Below are positions 16,482 through 25,336 of a DNA stretch of 64,000 bases, in pieces. The first letter of the stretch is position 1, and each line of letters opens with the position of its first letter. The notes under the pieces are model-generated. The model made no database searches, was not told the origin of the DNA, and saw only the letters and a program-made list of their open reading frames with translations. The stretch is from Thermoproteota archaeon (lineage in GTDB: Archaea > Korarchaeota > Korarchaeia > Korarchaeales > Korarchaeaceae), in NCBI GenBank assembly GCA_027061785.1, contig JAMOVA010000002.1, positions 1-64,000 on the forward strand. Direction: 5' to 3'. A program made the translations under genes and the position numbers.

Positions 16482-17242
16482 CGCGTACCCTACTGATCCA
16501 AGAGAGGATACCCAAGGGCCTTCCAAAGGAGGACATCCTAGAGGAGCTCGGTTGGGAGATATTGGGATACATGAAGGGCTTGGAGGTACCAGAGCTGGAT
16601 CTAGACACTGAAGGAGGATGGGTAAGGGTCTCAGTGTCAGGCCCGGATGAGGGAATAGCGGAGAATCTGATAATCAAGACGTACGGCAAGCTGCCCAGCA
16701 TTCATGAGGTGAAGGTCGGGGATACGTTCAAGGGCTTCCTCACAGATGTCGGTAAGGTGGGTTTCGGGGTATATTTCAAGGCATTCAAGGAGGAGAAGGA
16801 CGCCCTCTATCCACTCTTCGAGATGAGAAACCAGCTGGCTAAGGGAATGAAGCTACCGGCTAGGAAGATAGCTAAAGCCTACGGTTTCGTTGATGACATG
16901 GCCTTGGAGTTGAGGGTCCTCCGGAAGGACGAGAGCGGCGTGTACGTGTCCCTGTCCCCCAAACAGGTCGCGATGGTGAGAGGATGGATGAACAGGGGTC
17001 GGGATGTCCTCTTCATCGTTAGAGCTACCCCGAAGCAGGTCAGAAGGGCCCTCATGAGGACGGGTCATAAGAGGGATGTGAGCGTTGTGAGGACCGCTTT
17101 CCTATCCCACGCCCTCGTATGTAAGCCAGGGACTCAAGCGAAGGGATTGATCCCGAGGCTGGGCCCTCACCTCCCTGGAGCCGTGCTTTCCGCCCTCTCT
17201 CCTGCGAGGGTTGAGGATCTCCTCCGCTCAAGTGAAGTTTAA
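16478..17242 (+). CDS. DUF2110 family protein
   Basis: A 254-residue archaeal protein of unknown function, recognised by its position directly after TFE and by features of the family: a central VGDTFKGFLTDVGKVGFGVYFKA segment that looks like an S1/OB-type barrel, and a C-terminal basic region (KRDVSVVRTAFLSHALVCKPGTQAKGLIP split over helices). A role in transcription or RNA binding is inferred from the partner and the OB-like segment. TTG 16478 overlaps the TFE stop. Confidence 0.8.
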   Translation: MTRTLLIQERIPKGLPKEDILEELGWEILGYMKGLEVPELDLDTEGGWVRVSVSGPDEGIAENLIIKTYGKLPSIHEVKVGDTFKGFLTDVGKVGFGVYFKAFKEEKDALYPLFEMRNQLAKGMKLPARKIAKAYGFVDDMALELRVLRKDESGVYVSLSPKQVAMVRGWMNRGRDVLFIVRATPKQVRRALMRTGHKRDVSVVRTAFLSHALVCKPGTQAKGLIPRLGPHLPGAVLSALSPARVEDLLRSSEV

Positions 17243-17272
17243 AAATCCGCTTCGCCATAGGTGGGGTGGAGG

Positions 17273-17375
17273 GCCGGGGTGCCCTAGCCTGGTAGGGGGC
17301 TGGCCTGCTAAAGCCTCCTGCGGAAAGCCAGTGGCCCATCGGGCCGCGAGGGTTCAAATCCCTCCCCCGGCGCCA
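17273..17375 (+). tRNA. tRNA-Ser (anticodon GCT) with a 15-nt intron
   Basis: A class II tRNA. Acceptor GCCGGGG/CCCCGGC, discriminator G and an encoded CCA. The anticodon stem CTGGC (17300-17304) pairs with GCCAG (17327-17331), but 22 bases lie between them instead of 7, so an intron of about 15 bases follows position 37 (about 17311-17325). The loop begins CTGCTAA, anticodon GCT. The long variable arm GGCCC-ATC-GGGCC marks it as serine. Confidence 0.92.
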
Positions 17376-17383
17376 CTTTCACA

Positions 17384-17456
17384 GGGCCGGTGGTCTAGCG
17401 GCTATGACGCCGCCCTTACGAGGCGGAGGTCGGGGGTTCGAGTCCCCCCCGGCCCA
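17384..17456 (+). tRNA. tRNA-Val (anticodon TAC)
   Basis: Acceptor GGGCCGG/CCGGCCC. The anticodon stem CCGCC/GGCGG encloses CTTACGA (anticodon TAC, codon GTA), and the T arm is GGGGG-TTCGAGT-CCCCC. CCA is not encoded. It lies 8 bases after tRNA-Ser, so the two are probably one transcript. Confidence 0.95.
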
Positions 17457-17472
17457 CTAGGGGAGATCCCAT

Positions 17473-18996
17473 TTGCTGAGGGAAGAAGGCGGGTTCTACG
17501 ATAGGGATCCACGGGATTATCGGCTGAGGGTCGCCCTAGTCTATCCTGCGCCCTACTTTGCGGCCATAAATTCGCTGGGCCATCAGATACTCTACTTCCT
17601 CCTGAACTCCTTCGACGGGGTCATGGCCGAGAGGTTCGTGACCGACCTGAAGGGATCCGTGGAGAGCGGGAGATCTCTCGACGAGTTCGACCTGATTCTA
17701 GCCACGATCCACTTCGAGGGCCAGTATCCCGTGCTGTTCAGGATGCTGGAGGGAGTGCGCAAGCCGGTTGTGGTCGGCGGACCAGCCGTTTCAGCGAATC
17801 CCCTACCGATAAGCTCCTTGGCTGAGGCGATCGGTGTGGGAGATGGGGAAGTCCTCGTCCCTTCGCTGGTGGAGAGCTTGCTGGCAGGGGGCTCCCTCGA
17901 GGAACTGGCTGACGACGGATTCTTCCTCCCAGATATCATGAACAGAGCTGAATTCAAGAGAGTAAGGAGTTTGAAACCTCTTGAAAACCAGATAATAGTT
18001 TTCCGCGGGAACGAACCAGTAAACAGCTATCTGGTTGAGATATCGAGGGGGTGCGGGTGGGGCTGCAGGTTCTGCATGCTGGGCTGGCACTGGAGACCCA
18101 GGCTGGATCCGGATCCCAAGGACTTGGAGGTGGCCGTCGAGAGGGCCCATGAGCTGGGGTTCAAGGGGATATACGTCATAGGGAGTGACGCCGCATCTTC
18201 AAAGCTGATAAAAGATCTACTTCAGTGGGCCTCTGAAAAGGGGCTCCGCGTCACATTACCCTCCCTCAGAGCTGATCAAGTGGATAGAGAGCTCATAGAG
18301 TTGGCGGTGAGCGTTGGCGAGAGCATGCTCACACTGGCCCCCGAGACCGGTAGTGAGAGGATGAAGGCCGTGGTGAACAAGACGATAGATAATGGGGAGT
18401 TCGTGAGGGTGGCAGAGGAGGCCAGGGATTCGGGGATGAGACATCTTAAGCTCTACTTCATGGTGGGCCTTCCCTCCGAGACCGATCGGGATGTGGAGGA
18501 ATCAGGTCGGCTGGCAAGTAGAGTAGCGGAGTTCGTAAACACGAAGGTCACGGTGAGCATCTTCATTCCCAAGGCCGGGACGCCCTTCGAGACGGTCCCG
18601 CTCGCCCGCGAGGAGGACATCAAGAGAAGGATCTCCATATTCAGGAGGAGTTTCCGGGGGCAGGTCAACGCCATGCACTACGGCAGGGCGTACATCCAGA
18701 CTTTCATGTCAGTGGGAGGCTTGGAGATAGCGAAACTCCTCAGGAAAGGGGTCAGGACCCCATACAACAGGGGGGCCTATCGCTCTCTAGCTAATAGAAT
18801 GGGAATAGATCTGGATTCCATAGTCTATGGGGAGAGGGACACGCCCTGGTGGGAGTACATCGACACGGGAGTGAGCAGGGACTTCCTATCCAGAGAGCTG
18901 AGGAGGGCCCTAGAAGGTTTACCCACACCGGGATGTGATATCTCGTGCACCGGATGCATGCCTAAGTGCTGGCTCCCCCTCAGAAGCGTCAGCTAG
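17473..18996 (+). CDS. B12-binding-type radical SAM protein
   Basis: A 507-residue radical SAM enzyme. Residues 20-165 look like a cobalamin-binding-type Rossmann domain (RVALVYPAPYF, KPVVVGGPAVSANP). The radical SAM core starts at SRGCGWGCRFC (Cys194, 198, 201), followed by an LAPETGSERM and FMVGLPSET pattern typical of the YgiQ/MiaB-like group. The protein ends with CDISCTGCMPKC, a second Cys cluster that may bind an auxiliary Fe-S centre. The reaction is unknown. The TTG start is preceded by GGGGAGATC. It follows the tRNA-Val gene by 16 bases. Confidence 0.85.
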   Translation: MLREEGGFYDRDPRDYRLRVALVYPAPYFAAINSLGHQILYFLLNSFDGVMAERFVTDLKGSVESGRSLDEFDLILATIHFEGQYPVLFRMLEGVRKPVVVGGPAVSANPLPISSLAEAIGVGDGEVLVPSLVESLLAGGSLEELADDGFFLPDIMNRAEFKRVRSLKPLENQIIVFRGNEPVNSYLVEISRGCGWGCRFCMLGWHWRPRLDPDPKDLEVAVERAHELGFKGIYVIGSDAASSKLIKDLLQWASEKGLRVTLPSLRADQVDRELIELAVSVGESMLTLAPETGSERMKAVVNKTIDNGEFVRVAEEARDSGMRHLKLYFMVGLPSETDRDVEESGRLASRVAEFVNTKVTVSIFIPKAGTPFETVPLAREEDIKRRISIFRRSFRGQVNAMHYGRAYIQTFMSVGGLEIAKLLRKGVRTPYNRGAYRSLANRMGIDLDSIVYGERDTPWWEYIDTGVSRDFLSRELRRALEGLPTPGCDISCTGCMPKCWLPLRSVS

Positions 18997-19009
18997 GCAT
19001 GTCAGGAAG

Positions 19010-19018
19010 TTTATATAA
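19010..19018 (+). promoter_or_regulatory. TATA box
   Basis: TTTATATAA is centred about 36 bases before ATG 19050; transcription would start about 12 bases before the GGTGATA ribosome-binding site. Confidence 0.55.
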
Positions 19019-19049
19019 GTTCCACAATCCCTTCTAGAGGTGATAGTTC

Positions 19050-19328
19050 ATGCCAACTTACGTACTACTGATCTTCTACAAGCTTAGGGAGCTAACCGAG
19101 GAAGAGGAGGAGAAAGCGAGGAGGCAGTGGGAGGACATAATGGAGGAGTGGCCTCCAGAGATCAGGTTGATCGGTGTTTACGATCACGCTTGGGGAACGG
19201 AGTACAACGGGATCATACAGGTTGAAACGGAGAGCATGGACGCGTTCACTAAGTTCTGGAAGTGGTTCAGGGATAAGGTCAGGTGGTACGTCCCCGAGAC
19301 CAAGACGGTAGTCGCCCTGAAGAGATAA
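19050..19328 (+). CDS. Conserved hypothetical small protein (possible dimeric alpha/beta-barrel fold)
   Basis: A 92-residue protein that I do not recognise by name. The pattern strand (TYVLLIFYK) - acidic helix (TEEEEEKARRQWEDIMEEW) - strand (IRLIGVYDHAWG) - strand (YNGIIQVETES) - helix (FTKFWKWFRDKV) - strand resembles ferredoxin-like Dabb/YCII-type proteins. It is rich in Trp (about six). It has its own TATA box and GGTGATA site. Its last 50 bases overlap the convergent truA gene. Confidence 0.65.
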   Translation: MPTYVLLIFYKLRELTEEEEEKARRQWEDIMEEWPPEIRLIGVYDHAWGTEYNGIIQVETESMDAFTKFWKWFRDKVRWYVPETKTVVALKR

Positions 19329-20025
19329 CCCATCTGATCATATCCAGCAGGAGCAGACCCGTTCCCCACCTCCACATCCCCTTTTCCAGCTCTTTCAGGA
19401 TGAATTGGAGCTTGTATGTGTAAAGCTCATCCCACTGTCTGTCCACCTCGGTCTTGAGGAGCGTGAGCCCCTCCGCCGGAGCTACATCCATCCTCTTGCC
19501 TATCATGGGCCCAACGGCTCTCCCCACAAGCCTCCTGACCATTTGCCAGCAGAATGACTTCCCGGTCACGAGCACCAGTGTGAGGCCCCGATAGGCCCTC
19601 GCATCACAGCTCGGTCTCGGCGCCTCCCCCTCCTTGCAGAGATCCGGTGAGAGTGAGGCTTCCCTCAAGTTCTCGAGCAACCTTTCGATGTCCAGCTCAA
19701 GGGGAACCACGTATAGGTAGGTCTTTTCAATGGCCTTCACCCTGCTGTCCGATTCGATGAGCCCCCAGACTGCGATGTCCTTCGGAAGGGTAGCGTTCAG
19801 TCGGGAGATGTTTGGGCGCGTCCCTCTGTAGGTGACCACGTTATCCAGAGCCGATACGCCCCTGTCCGTCCTGGAGGTGAATTTCAACTTGGCCTCGATC
19901 CCCTGATCGGACAATGCTTCGACGAGCGATCCTTCTATGGTGGGAAGACCCGGCTGCCTGACCGCTCCATAGTAGTTCCACCCTATGTAGGCGACCCTCA
20001 GGGCTATCCACTTATCCCCAGCCAA
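19279..20025 (-). CDS. truA: tRNA pseudouridine synthase TruA
   Basis: A 248-residue enzyme making pseudouridine at tRNA positions 38-40. The catalytic aspartate lies in SRTDRGVSAL, followed by the strand NVVTYRG; the late LVTGKSFCWQMVRRLVGRAV segment is the conserved second core motif. Family length is about 250-270. Its start overlaps the end of the upstream VIT1-like gene by 22 bases, and its 3' end overlaps the convergent small gene by 50 bases. Confidence 0.93.
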   Translation of the reverse strand: MAGDKWIALRVAYIGWNYYGAVRQPGLPTIEGSLVEALSDQGIEAKLKFTSRTDRGVSALDNVVTYRGTRPNISRLNATLPKDIAVWGLIESDSRVKAIEKTYLYVVPLELDIERLLENLREASLSPDLCKEGEAPRPSCDARAYRGLTLVLVTGKSFCWQMVRRLVGRAVGPMIGKRMDVAPAEGLTLLKTEVDRQWDELYTYKLQFILKELEKGMWRWGTGLLLLDMIRWVISSGRLPSWSRGRTT

Positions 20026-20663
20026 AGCATCACCATCACTATCAGGAGGCCCATTCCTACCAGCATAGCCCCGTAGACCAACCTGTTCTCACCTGAGAGA
20101 GAGCCGAGGAATACCCCTAGCGTGAAGAGGATAGTCAGGACCTCGATGAAGGATATCACGTAGGCCTCCATCATAGAGAGTATGCCACTGGTGGACAGGT
20201 AGAAGGGAACAGTCAGGGACATCATAACCAAGAAGGGAGCCAGGCCGCTGGCCGCCGCCACCATCACCGCAGATATGCTCTCGGCCTTGCCCACGAGGGT
20301 CTCGTCCAGATCCATGAGAACTGCCACCTCGAGCTCCTTTATCCTAGAAGCCCTCTCGGCTCTCTCCGTCAGGTAGGTACCCATCGTACCGGATATGAGT
20401 ATGGCCACAGCACCGCCCAGCACTGTGTTGATGATAACGGAAGGTTCCTTCAGACCTGATATGAAGCTCCCCATCAGGACGCCCAGCATGGTGAGGAGGC
20501 TGTCAAACGAGTTGGTGACCGCATACCTTCTAGCGACCTCGCTCATCCCGCTTATCCTAGATATTATACGTACCGTATCGGCTAGCTCCTCGAATTCCTC
20601 TATTATTCTCTCTACGAGTGGAGGCGGGCGTTTCTCGCTGTTATCCTCTGTATCAGCTCCCAT
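20004..20663 (-). CDS. VIT1/CCC1-like membrane protein
   Basis: A 219-residue membrane protein with about five helices after a cytosolic N-terminus. It contains RRYAVTNSFDSLLTMLGVLMGSFISG, which resembles the first helix motif of VIT1/CCC1 iron/manganese transporters. The helix block in the second half (ISAVMVAAASGLAPFLVMMS, ILTILFTLGVFLG) is also similar. Substrate is not determinable. It overlaps truA, so the two are co-transcribed, although no functional link is obvious. Confidence 0.75.
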   Translation of the reverse strand: MGADTEDNSEKRPPPLVERIIEEFEELADTVRIISRISGMSEVARRYAVTNSFDSLLTMLGVLMGSFISGLKEPSVIINTVLGGAVAILISGTMGTYLTERAERASRIKELEVAVLMDLDETLVGKAESISAVMVAAASGLAPFLVMMSLTVPFYLSTSGILSMMEAYVISFIEVLTILFTLGVFLGSLSGENRLVYGAMLVGMGLLIVMVMLWLGISG

Positions 20664-20767
20664 TAGTGGTCCAAATTTGTCATGGATCCCTCAAATAAAA
20701 CCATGTGCACTTCAGTTAATTTGTTAAATAAAGCGGGACGCGCATCCGAGGGGATGACGCCACGCCC

Positions 20768-21358
20768 ATTAGGGAGACCATTGGTAGGTTGCTCGATGTC
20801 ATAAGTGAGAACCTGTCCGATGTCGACGAGGAGTCCACTCAGAAGTTCATAAAGGCCCTTCTGAGGACGCTCGGGGAGGGAAAGATCTTCGTGGTTGGAG
20901 CTGGTAGATCCGGTCTTGTGGCTAGAGCGTTTGCTATGAGGCTCATGCACGTGGGTTTCCACGTCTACGTCATTGGTGAGACGGTCACTCCCTCGGTGGC
21001 TCCTGGGGATCTAGTGGTGGTAGTGAGCGGTTCCGGTGAGACCAAGTATCCTCTCTCGGCGGCGCAGGTGGCTAAGAAGGTCGGAGCCCACGTGGTGGCT
21101 GTCACCAGCTATCCCGAGTCGAGCCTCGGTAAGATAGCGGACTTGGTCGTGAGGATCGGGGGGAGGGTGCTTCCGAAGAACAACAGCAGGGACTACTTCA
21201 CTAGGCAGATACTCGGAATACACGAGCCTCTGACCCCTCTCGGCACGCTGTTCGAGCTGAGTACCATGATCTACTTCGACGCCCTCATCGCGGAGCTCGT
21301 CGAGCTCCTAGGGAAGAGTGAGGAGGATCTTGCCAAGAGGCACGCGACCATCGAGTGA
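20768..21358 (+). CDS. hxlB: 6-phospho-3-hexuloisomerase (SIS domain)
   Basis: A SIS-domain isomerase of about 196 residues converting 3-hexulose-6-phosphate to fructose-6-phosphate in the ribulose monophosphate pathway. It shows VVGAGRSGLVARAFAMRL, the SIS SGSGETKYPL sugar-phosphate loop and the C-terminal HEPLTPLGTLFELS typical of PHI. The first ordinary start is TTG 20789, but it lacks a Shine-Dalgarno site at useful spacing, and an ATT at 20768 preceded by GGGGATGA extends the frame; the start is uncertain. No fused or adjacent hexulose-6-phosphate synthase is present. Confidence 0.9.
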   Translation: MRETIGRLLDVISENLSDVDEESTQKFIKALLRTLGEGKIFVVGAGRSGLVARAFAMRLMHVGFHVYVIGETVTPSVAPGDLVVVVSGSGETKYPLSAAQVAKKVGAHVVAVTSYPESSLGKIADLVVRIGGRVLPKNNSRDYFTRQILGIHEPLTPLGTLFELSTMIYFDALIAELVELLGKSEEDLAKRHATIE

Positions 21359-21365
21359 TATAGAG

Positions 21366-22778
21366 GTGGTGCTGGAACAGGCGAAGAGGCTCGTCACGCC
21401 CTCGGATGAGGAGAGAAGGAAGCTTGAGCGTGTCTTGGAGGAGGCAGTGAGTAGGGTAAGGAGAGCGGTCGACGAGCTGGGATTCGACGCGGAGGTAGTA
21501 CCGGTAGGGTCCGCCGTGAGGGACACTTGGCTACCGGGCAACTACGAGCTGGACATATTCGTCCTCTTCCCCAAGGAGGTCGGAGGGAAGGATGTCCTAG
21601 GTGAGCTGATAAGGGAGATCGCGGCCAAGGCCTTCGGTGAGTACGTCCAGAACTACGCCGAGCATCCTTACGTCATGGTCAAGCTGGAGGAATTCGACAT
21701 AGATCTCGTTCCAGCCTACAGGATAGGGAAAGGGGAGAGGATAGTCAGCTCAGTAGATAGGACCCCGCTGCACAACTCGTACGTGAAGTCCAAACTCCGG
21801 TCCCCAACTGAAGTGAGGCTTCTGAAAGCCTTTCTCAAGTCGATAGAGGCTTACGGTGCTGAAGAGAGGGTTGGAGGATTCAGCGGGTACTTATGCGAGG
21901 TCCTAGTAATCTATTACGGGGGATTCCTCGAGGTGCTGAAGGCCGCCAAGGACTGGCAGCCCCCCGTCTACATAGATCCCGAGGATCACCTAGGTGAGGA
22001 GTACGCGTCCGTTCTCTTCCCGAAGGATCCGCTAGTGGTCATAGACCCGGTGGATCCGAGGAGGAACGTAGCTGCCGCGCTCACCCTCACCCAGTTCAAC
22101 CGATTCAGGGTGGCGGCCCGGGCCTTCCTGATCAGTCCTTCCATCGAGTTCTTCGAGAGGGCCTTTAGATCTTCGAAGGTCAGGGTCAGGAGCAACGTGG
22201 TAGAGGAGGAGCTGGAGAGGAGAGGGACTCACTTGGTAGTGGTTGAGCTCTCCAAGTTGGATGAGCCGGACCAGCTGAGTAAGGAGCTACTGTGGTCTCA
22301 AGCCAAGAAGCTGGGGAGGATACTGGGAGACGAGTTGAGGAAGCACGGTTTCGACCCAATGTGGTCCTCCGGATGGACCGATGAGTCCTCCACGATAGTG
22401 GTGGCCGCCGAAATACCACACCTACTCCTCCCCACAGTGGAGAGGCGTGAGGGACCACCGGTCGGCATGAGAGATGAAGGTAACTTCCTGCTCAAGTACG
22501 TGGGAAACGAGGTGACACTGGGAGGTCCCTTCATTAAAGAGGACAGATGGTACGTATTCAGGAGGAGGAAGTACAGAGAGGCCACGCTCCTCGTGAGTGA
22601 GGTATTCAGGGGACAGAGGTTACCATCCATACTGAGAGGAAGGGCGAAGATCAGAGTCCTCACTGAGAGAGAGCTCGCTTCTCTCGGTCAGTGGGCCCTG
22701 AATGAGATCTGGAAGGAACTAAAAAAGGAGGAGTTTTTCGTCAGGTTACTCGCCGAGGGCCTGGAAAGGAGGCAATAG
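21366..22778 (+). CDS. cca: CCA-adding enzyme (archaeal class I tRNA nucleotidyltransferase)
   Basis: An enzyme of about 470 residues adding CCA to tRNA 3' ends; needed because several tRNA genes here lack an encoded CCA. The nucleotidyltransferase motif is [20 protein letters not shown], followed by [10 protein letters not shown] carrying the third catalytic acid, and the archaeal tail domains match the family's length of about 440-470. GTG 21366, six bases after GAGTGAT, is preferred; GTG 21318 overlaps the hexuloisomerase end. The last 38 bases overlap the convergent enolase gene. Confidence 0.93.
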   Translation: MVLEQAKRLVTPSDEERRKLERVLEEAVSRVRRAVDELGFDAEVVPVGSAVRDTWLPGNYELDIFVLFPKEVGGKDVLGELIREIAAKAFGEYVQNYAEHPYVMVKLEEFDIDLVPAYRIGKGERIVSSVDRTPLHNSYVKSKLRSPTEVRLLKAFLKSIEAYGAEERVGGFSGYLCEVLVIYYGGFLEVLKAAKDWQPPVYIDPEDHLGEEYASVLFPKDPLVVIDPVDPRRNVAAALTLTQFNRFRVAARAFLISPSIEFFERAFRSSKVRVRSNVVEEELERRGTHLVVVELSKLDEPDQLSKELLWSQAKKLGRILGDELRKHGFDPMWSSGWTDESSTIVVAAEIPHLLLPTVERREGPPVGMRDEGNFLLKYVGNEVTLGGPFIKEDRWYVFRRRKYREATLLVSEVFRGQRLPSILRGRAKIRVLTERELASLGQWALNEIWKELKKEEFFVRLLAEGLERRQ

Positions 22779-24009
22779 GGCCTAGCTCATCCTCTATTTC
22801 TAGGAGCCTGTTGTATTTAGCCACTCTCTCTCCCCTGGCCGGGGCACCGGTCTTTATCTGGCCGGAATTCAGGGCCACAGCCAAGTCAGCTATGAAGGTA
22901 TCGGTCGTCTCCCCAGAGCGATGGCTGACCATGACGGAGTATCTGTGGCTGAAGGCGAGATTAGCGGCCTCCAGCGCCTCGCTCAGGGTCCCTATTTGGT
23001 TGACCTTCAGCAGGAGGGCGTTGGCCGCCCCGGCCTCTATTCCCTTGCGGAGGAACTCTGGATTGGTGGCGAAGTAGTCGTCCCCGACTATCTGTATCTT
23101 ATCCCCTATCCTCTTGGTGAGTTCCGACAGGGATTCCCAGTCTTCATCCATGAAGGGATCCTCTATACTGATTATGGGGTATTTATCGACGAGATTCACG
23201 TAGAAATCCATGAGCTCCGGTGGGGATAGCTCCATACCGTCTATCCTGTACTTACCATCGGAGTAAAACTCGTTGGCTGCGCAATCTAGGGCTAGCACCA
23301 CCTTTCCCGCGTAGCCCACCTCCTCTACTGCTCCAATCAGCGCGTCCAGAGCCTCCTCTGTCTTGGACATGGGGGGCGCGAAGCCTCCCTCATCACCGAC
23401 GTTCACGGCCGTCCTCCCGTACTTTTTCAGGAGCTGCTTCTTGAGCTCCATGTAAACCTCGACTCCGGCGAAGAGGGCATCCCTGAAGCTTTCGAACCGG
23501 GCGGGCACTATCATGAACTCCTGAATGGCCAGATCATTGCCAGCGTGTACCCCTCCATTCAACACGTTCATGAAGGGGATTGGAAGCGTCCTAGAGCCTA
23601 TTCCACCCAAGTAGCGGTAGAGCGGGATTCCAAGCCCTGCTGCTGCAGCCTTCGCGACGCCCACGGAGACTCCCAGTATGGCGTTGGCCCCCAGCCTGCT
23701 CTTGTTGGGAGTGCCATCCAGCTCCAGCATGACCCTGTCGACGTACAGCTGAGAGGTGGCCTCAACCCCTATCAAGGCGGGCCTTATCACCTCGTTGACG
23801 TTCCTGACTGCCCTGAGAACCCCCTTCCCGTGCAGCCATTTTCCACCGTCTCTCAATTCGAGAGCTTCCTTCTCCCCCTTCGAGGCGCCACTCGGTACCG
23901 AGAACCTGCCTGAGGCGCCTCCCTCCAGTAACACCGAGACCTCGACCGTGGGATTTCCCCTAGAATCTAAGATCTGCCTAGCCCTGATGTCCTTTATCCT
24001 GAGGGACAT
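22741..24009 (-). CDS. eno: Enolase
   Basis: A 422-residue phosphopyruvate hydratase of glycolysis/gluconeogenesis. Canonical segments are [39 protein letters not shown], the metal ligands in [16 protein letters not shown] and VGDDYFATN, and the [11 protein letters not shown] and [12 protein letters not shown] active-site loops. ATG 24009 is chosen over 24054: the protein then begins [13 protein letters not shown] as in other enolases, and GGAGATGA lies about 10 bases upstream. Confidence 0.96.
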   Translation of the reverse strand: MSLRIKDIRARQILDSRGNPTVEVSVLLEGGASGRFSVPSGASKGEKEALELRDGGKWLHGKGVLRAVRNVNEVIRPALIGVEATSQLYVDRVMLELDGTPNKSRLGANAILGVSVGVAKAAAAGLGIPLYRYLGGIGSRTLPIPFMNVLNGGVHAGNDLAIQEFMIVPARFESFRDALFAGVEVYMELKKQLLKKYGRTAVNVGDEGGFAPPMSKTEEALDALIGAVEEVGYAGKVVLALDCAANEFYSDGKYRIDGMELSPPELMDFYVNLVDKYPIISIEDPFMDEDWESLSELTKRIGDKIQIVGDDYFATNPEFLRKGIEAGAANALLLKVNQIGTLSEALEAANLAFSHRYSVMVSHRSGETTDTFIADLAVALNSGQIKTGAPARGERVAKYNRLLEIEDELGPIASFPGPRRVT

Positions 24010-24065
24010 GGTGATCGGGTCATCTCCTTTTTCTTTTAATAAGGACATTTCCATCCGGTGGTAAC

Positions 24066-25112
24066 TTGGAGCCTGAGGTCGAGGGTGTCCGAGGCAGTTT
24101 GCTCAGACTGACGACGATCCCTAGAGTGACCGGTACGGAGAGGAACGTCGTACCTGTTCTCAGGGAGCTCATGTCTCCCTTCTCCGATGCATTCAAGGTG
24201 GATGCTTGGGGGAACTCTGAGGCCATCATAAATCCGGGTGGGAAGCCGGTGGTGATGCTGGCGGCCCACGTGGATCAGATAGGGATAATAGTCAGGGAGA
24301 TCACGGAAGACGGATTCGTCAAGTTCGAGGGCGTAGGCTGGGACGCCAAGGTGCTGTACGGAATGAGGGTGAAGCTCCTCACGGATAGAGGGGAGGTCAA
24401 GGGGGTTGTGGGCGTGCTTCCACCTCACATCTTCAGGGCCTACAAGGAGCTGGCTGAGAAGAAGCTGGAGGTCAGGGATCTGGCCATTGATATAGGTGCC
24501 AATAGTAAGGAGGATGCGGAGAAGGCTGGAGTCAAACCCGGGGTTTACGGGGTACCGGATTACGAGCCAGAGGACCTACTCGACAATCATTTCTCATCCC
24601 CAGGTTTGGACGATGCCGCTGGAGTTGCCACGATGATAGAGGCCCTCAAGCTCGCCTGGAAGTCTCGAGATAAGATGGATGCTGAGGTCCACTTCGTCGC
24701 CACCATACAGGAGGAGATAGGACTTAGAGGAGCGGAAATGGTGGCGTATAGGCTCAAACCGGACATAGCAGTTGCCATAGATGTCACATTCGCGAAACAA
24801 CCCATGATGCCAGCGGAGTACGTTCTCAAGACCGGCAAGGGACCGGCCATAAGCAAGGGTCCGATATATCACTGGGAAGTCGTGGAGGGCCTTGAGAGGG
24901 CTGCAAAAGAGGCTGAAATACCCTATCAGATTGAACCCGACTTCAGAGGATATGGAACGGACACGTGGGCGATTCAGGTTGCCAGAGGAGGTGTGAAAAC
25001 TGGGCTTGTCTCTATACCTCTCAGGAGCATGCATAGTCCGGTAGAAGTGGTTAATCTGAAGGATATCGCGTGGGGAGGGGCTCTCCTCTCCGAGTTCATC
25101 AAGATGCTGTGA
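24066..25112 (+). CDS. M42-family metallo-aminopeptidase
   Basis: A 348-residue M42 (TET-like) aminopeptidase. Dinuclear zinc ligands are visible in [28 protein letters not shown] (catalytic glutamates), AIDVT and the terminal MHSPVEV. These enzymes form dodecameric complexes that trim peptides from the proteasome; some relatives were misnamed endoglucanases. The start is TTG 24066, preceded by GGTGGTAAC. It is divergent from enolase with only about 55 bases between start codons. Confidence 0.92.
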   Translation: MEPEVEGVRGSLLRLTTIPRVTGTERNVVPVLRELMSPFSDAFKVDAWGNSEAIINPGGKPVVMLAAHVDQIGIIVREITEDGFVKFEGVGWDAKVLYGMRVKLLTDRGEVKGVVGVLPPHIFRAYKELAEKKLEVRDLAIDIGANSKEDAEKAGVKPGVYGVPDYEPEDLLDNHFSSPGLDDAAGVATMIEALKLAWKSRDKMDAEVHFVATIQEEIGLRGAEMVAYRLKPDIAVAIDVTFAKQPMMPAEYVLKTGKGPAISKGPIYHWEVVEGLERAAKEAEIPYQIEPDFRGYGTDTWAIQVARGGVKTGLVSIPLRSMHSPVEVVNLKDIAWGGALLSEFIKML

Positions 25113-25336
25113 AATCGCTCCCCTTTCTTCTTAAATTATTTTGCCTTTTACTGCACACTAACATTTGATATGTAAACATCTAGCTTCACATTCTTTAGCT
25201 ATATTGATATTCTAAGGGGGGGCTACGTGTTTTTATTTCGTCAAATAGTTTACTAGGGGGCCTATCTCGATCTCAGGGGTCAGGAGGACCCCCAACGATT
25301 ATTAAGAAGACCCCCCGTCCATTATCAGGTATTGCT
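25113..25336. promoter_or_regulatory. AT-rich intergenic region with inverted repeat and TATA-like box
   Basis: This 224-base gap is markedly AT-rich to about 25260. An inverted repeat GGGGTC-AGGAG-GACCCC lies at 25276-25292, a TATA-like ATTATTAAG at about 25300-25307, and a further GACCCC half site at 25309-25314. The layout, half sites on both sides of the promoter box of the aminotransferase-mmsA operon, suggests an operator. T-rich stretches at the left end probably terminate the M42 gene. Confidence 0.45.
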
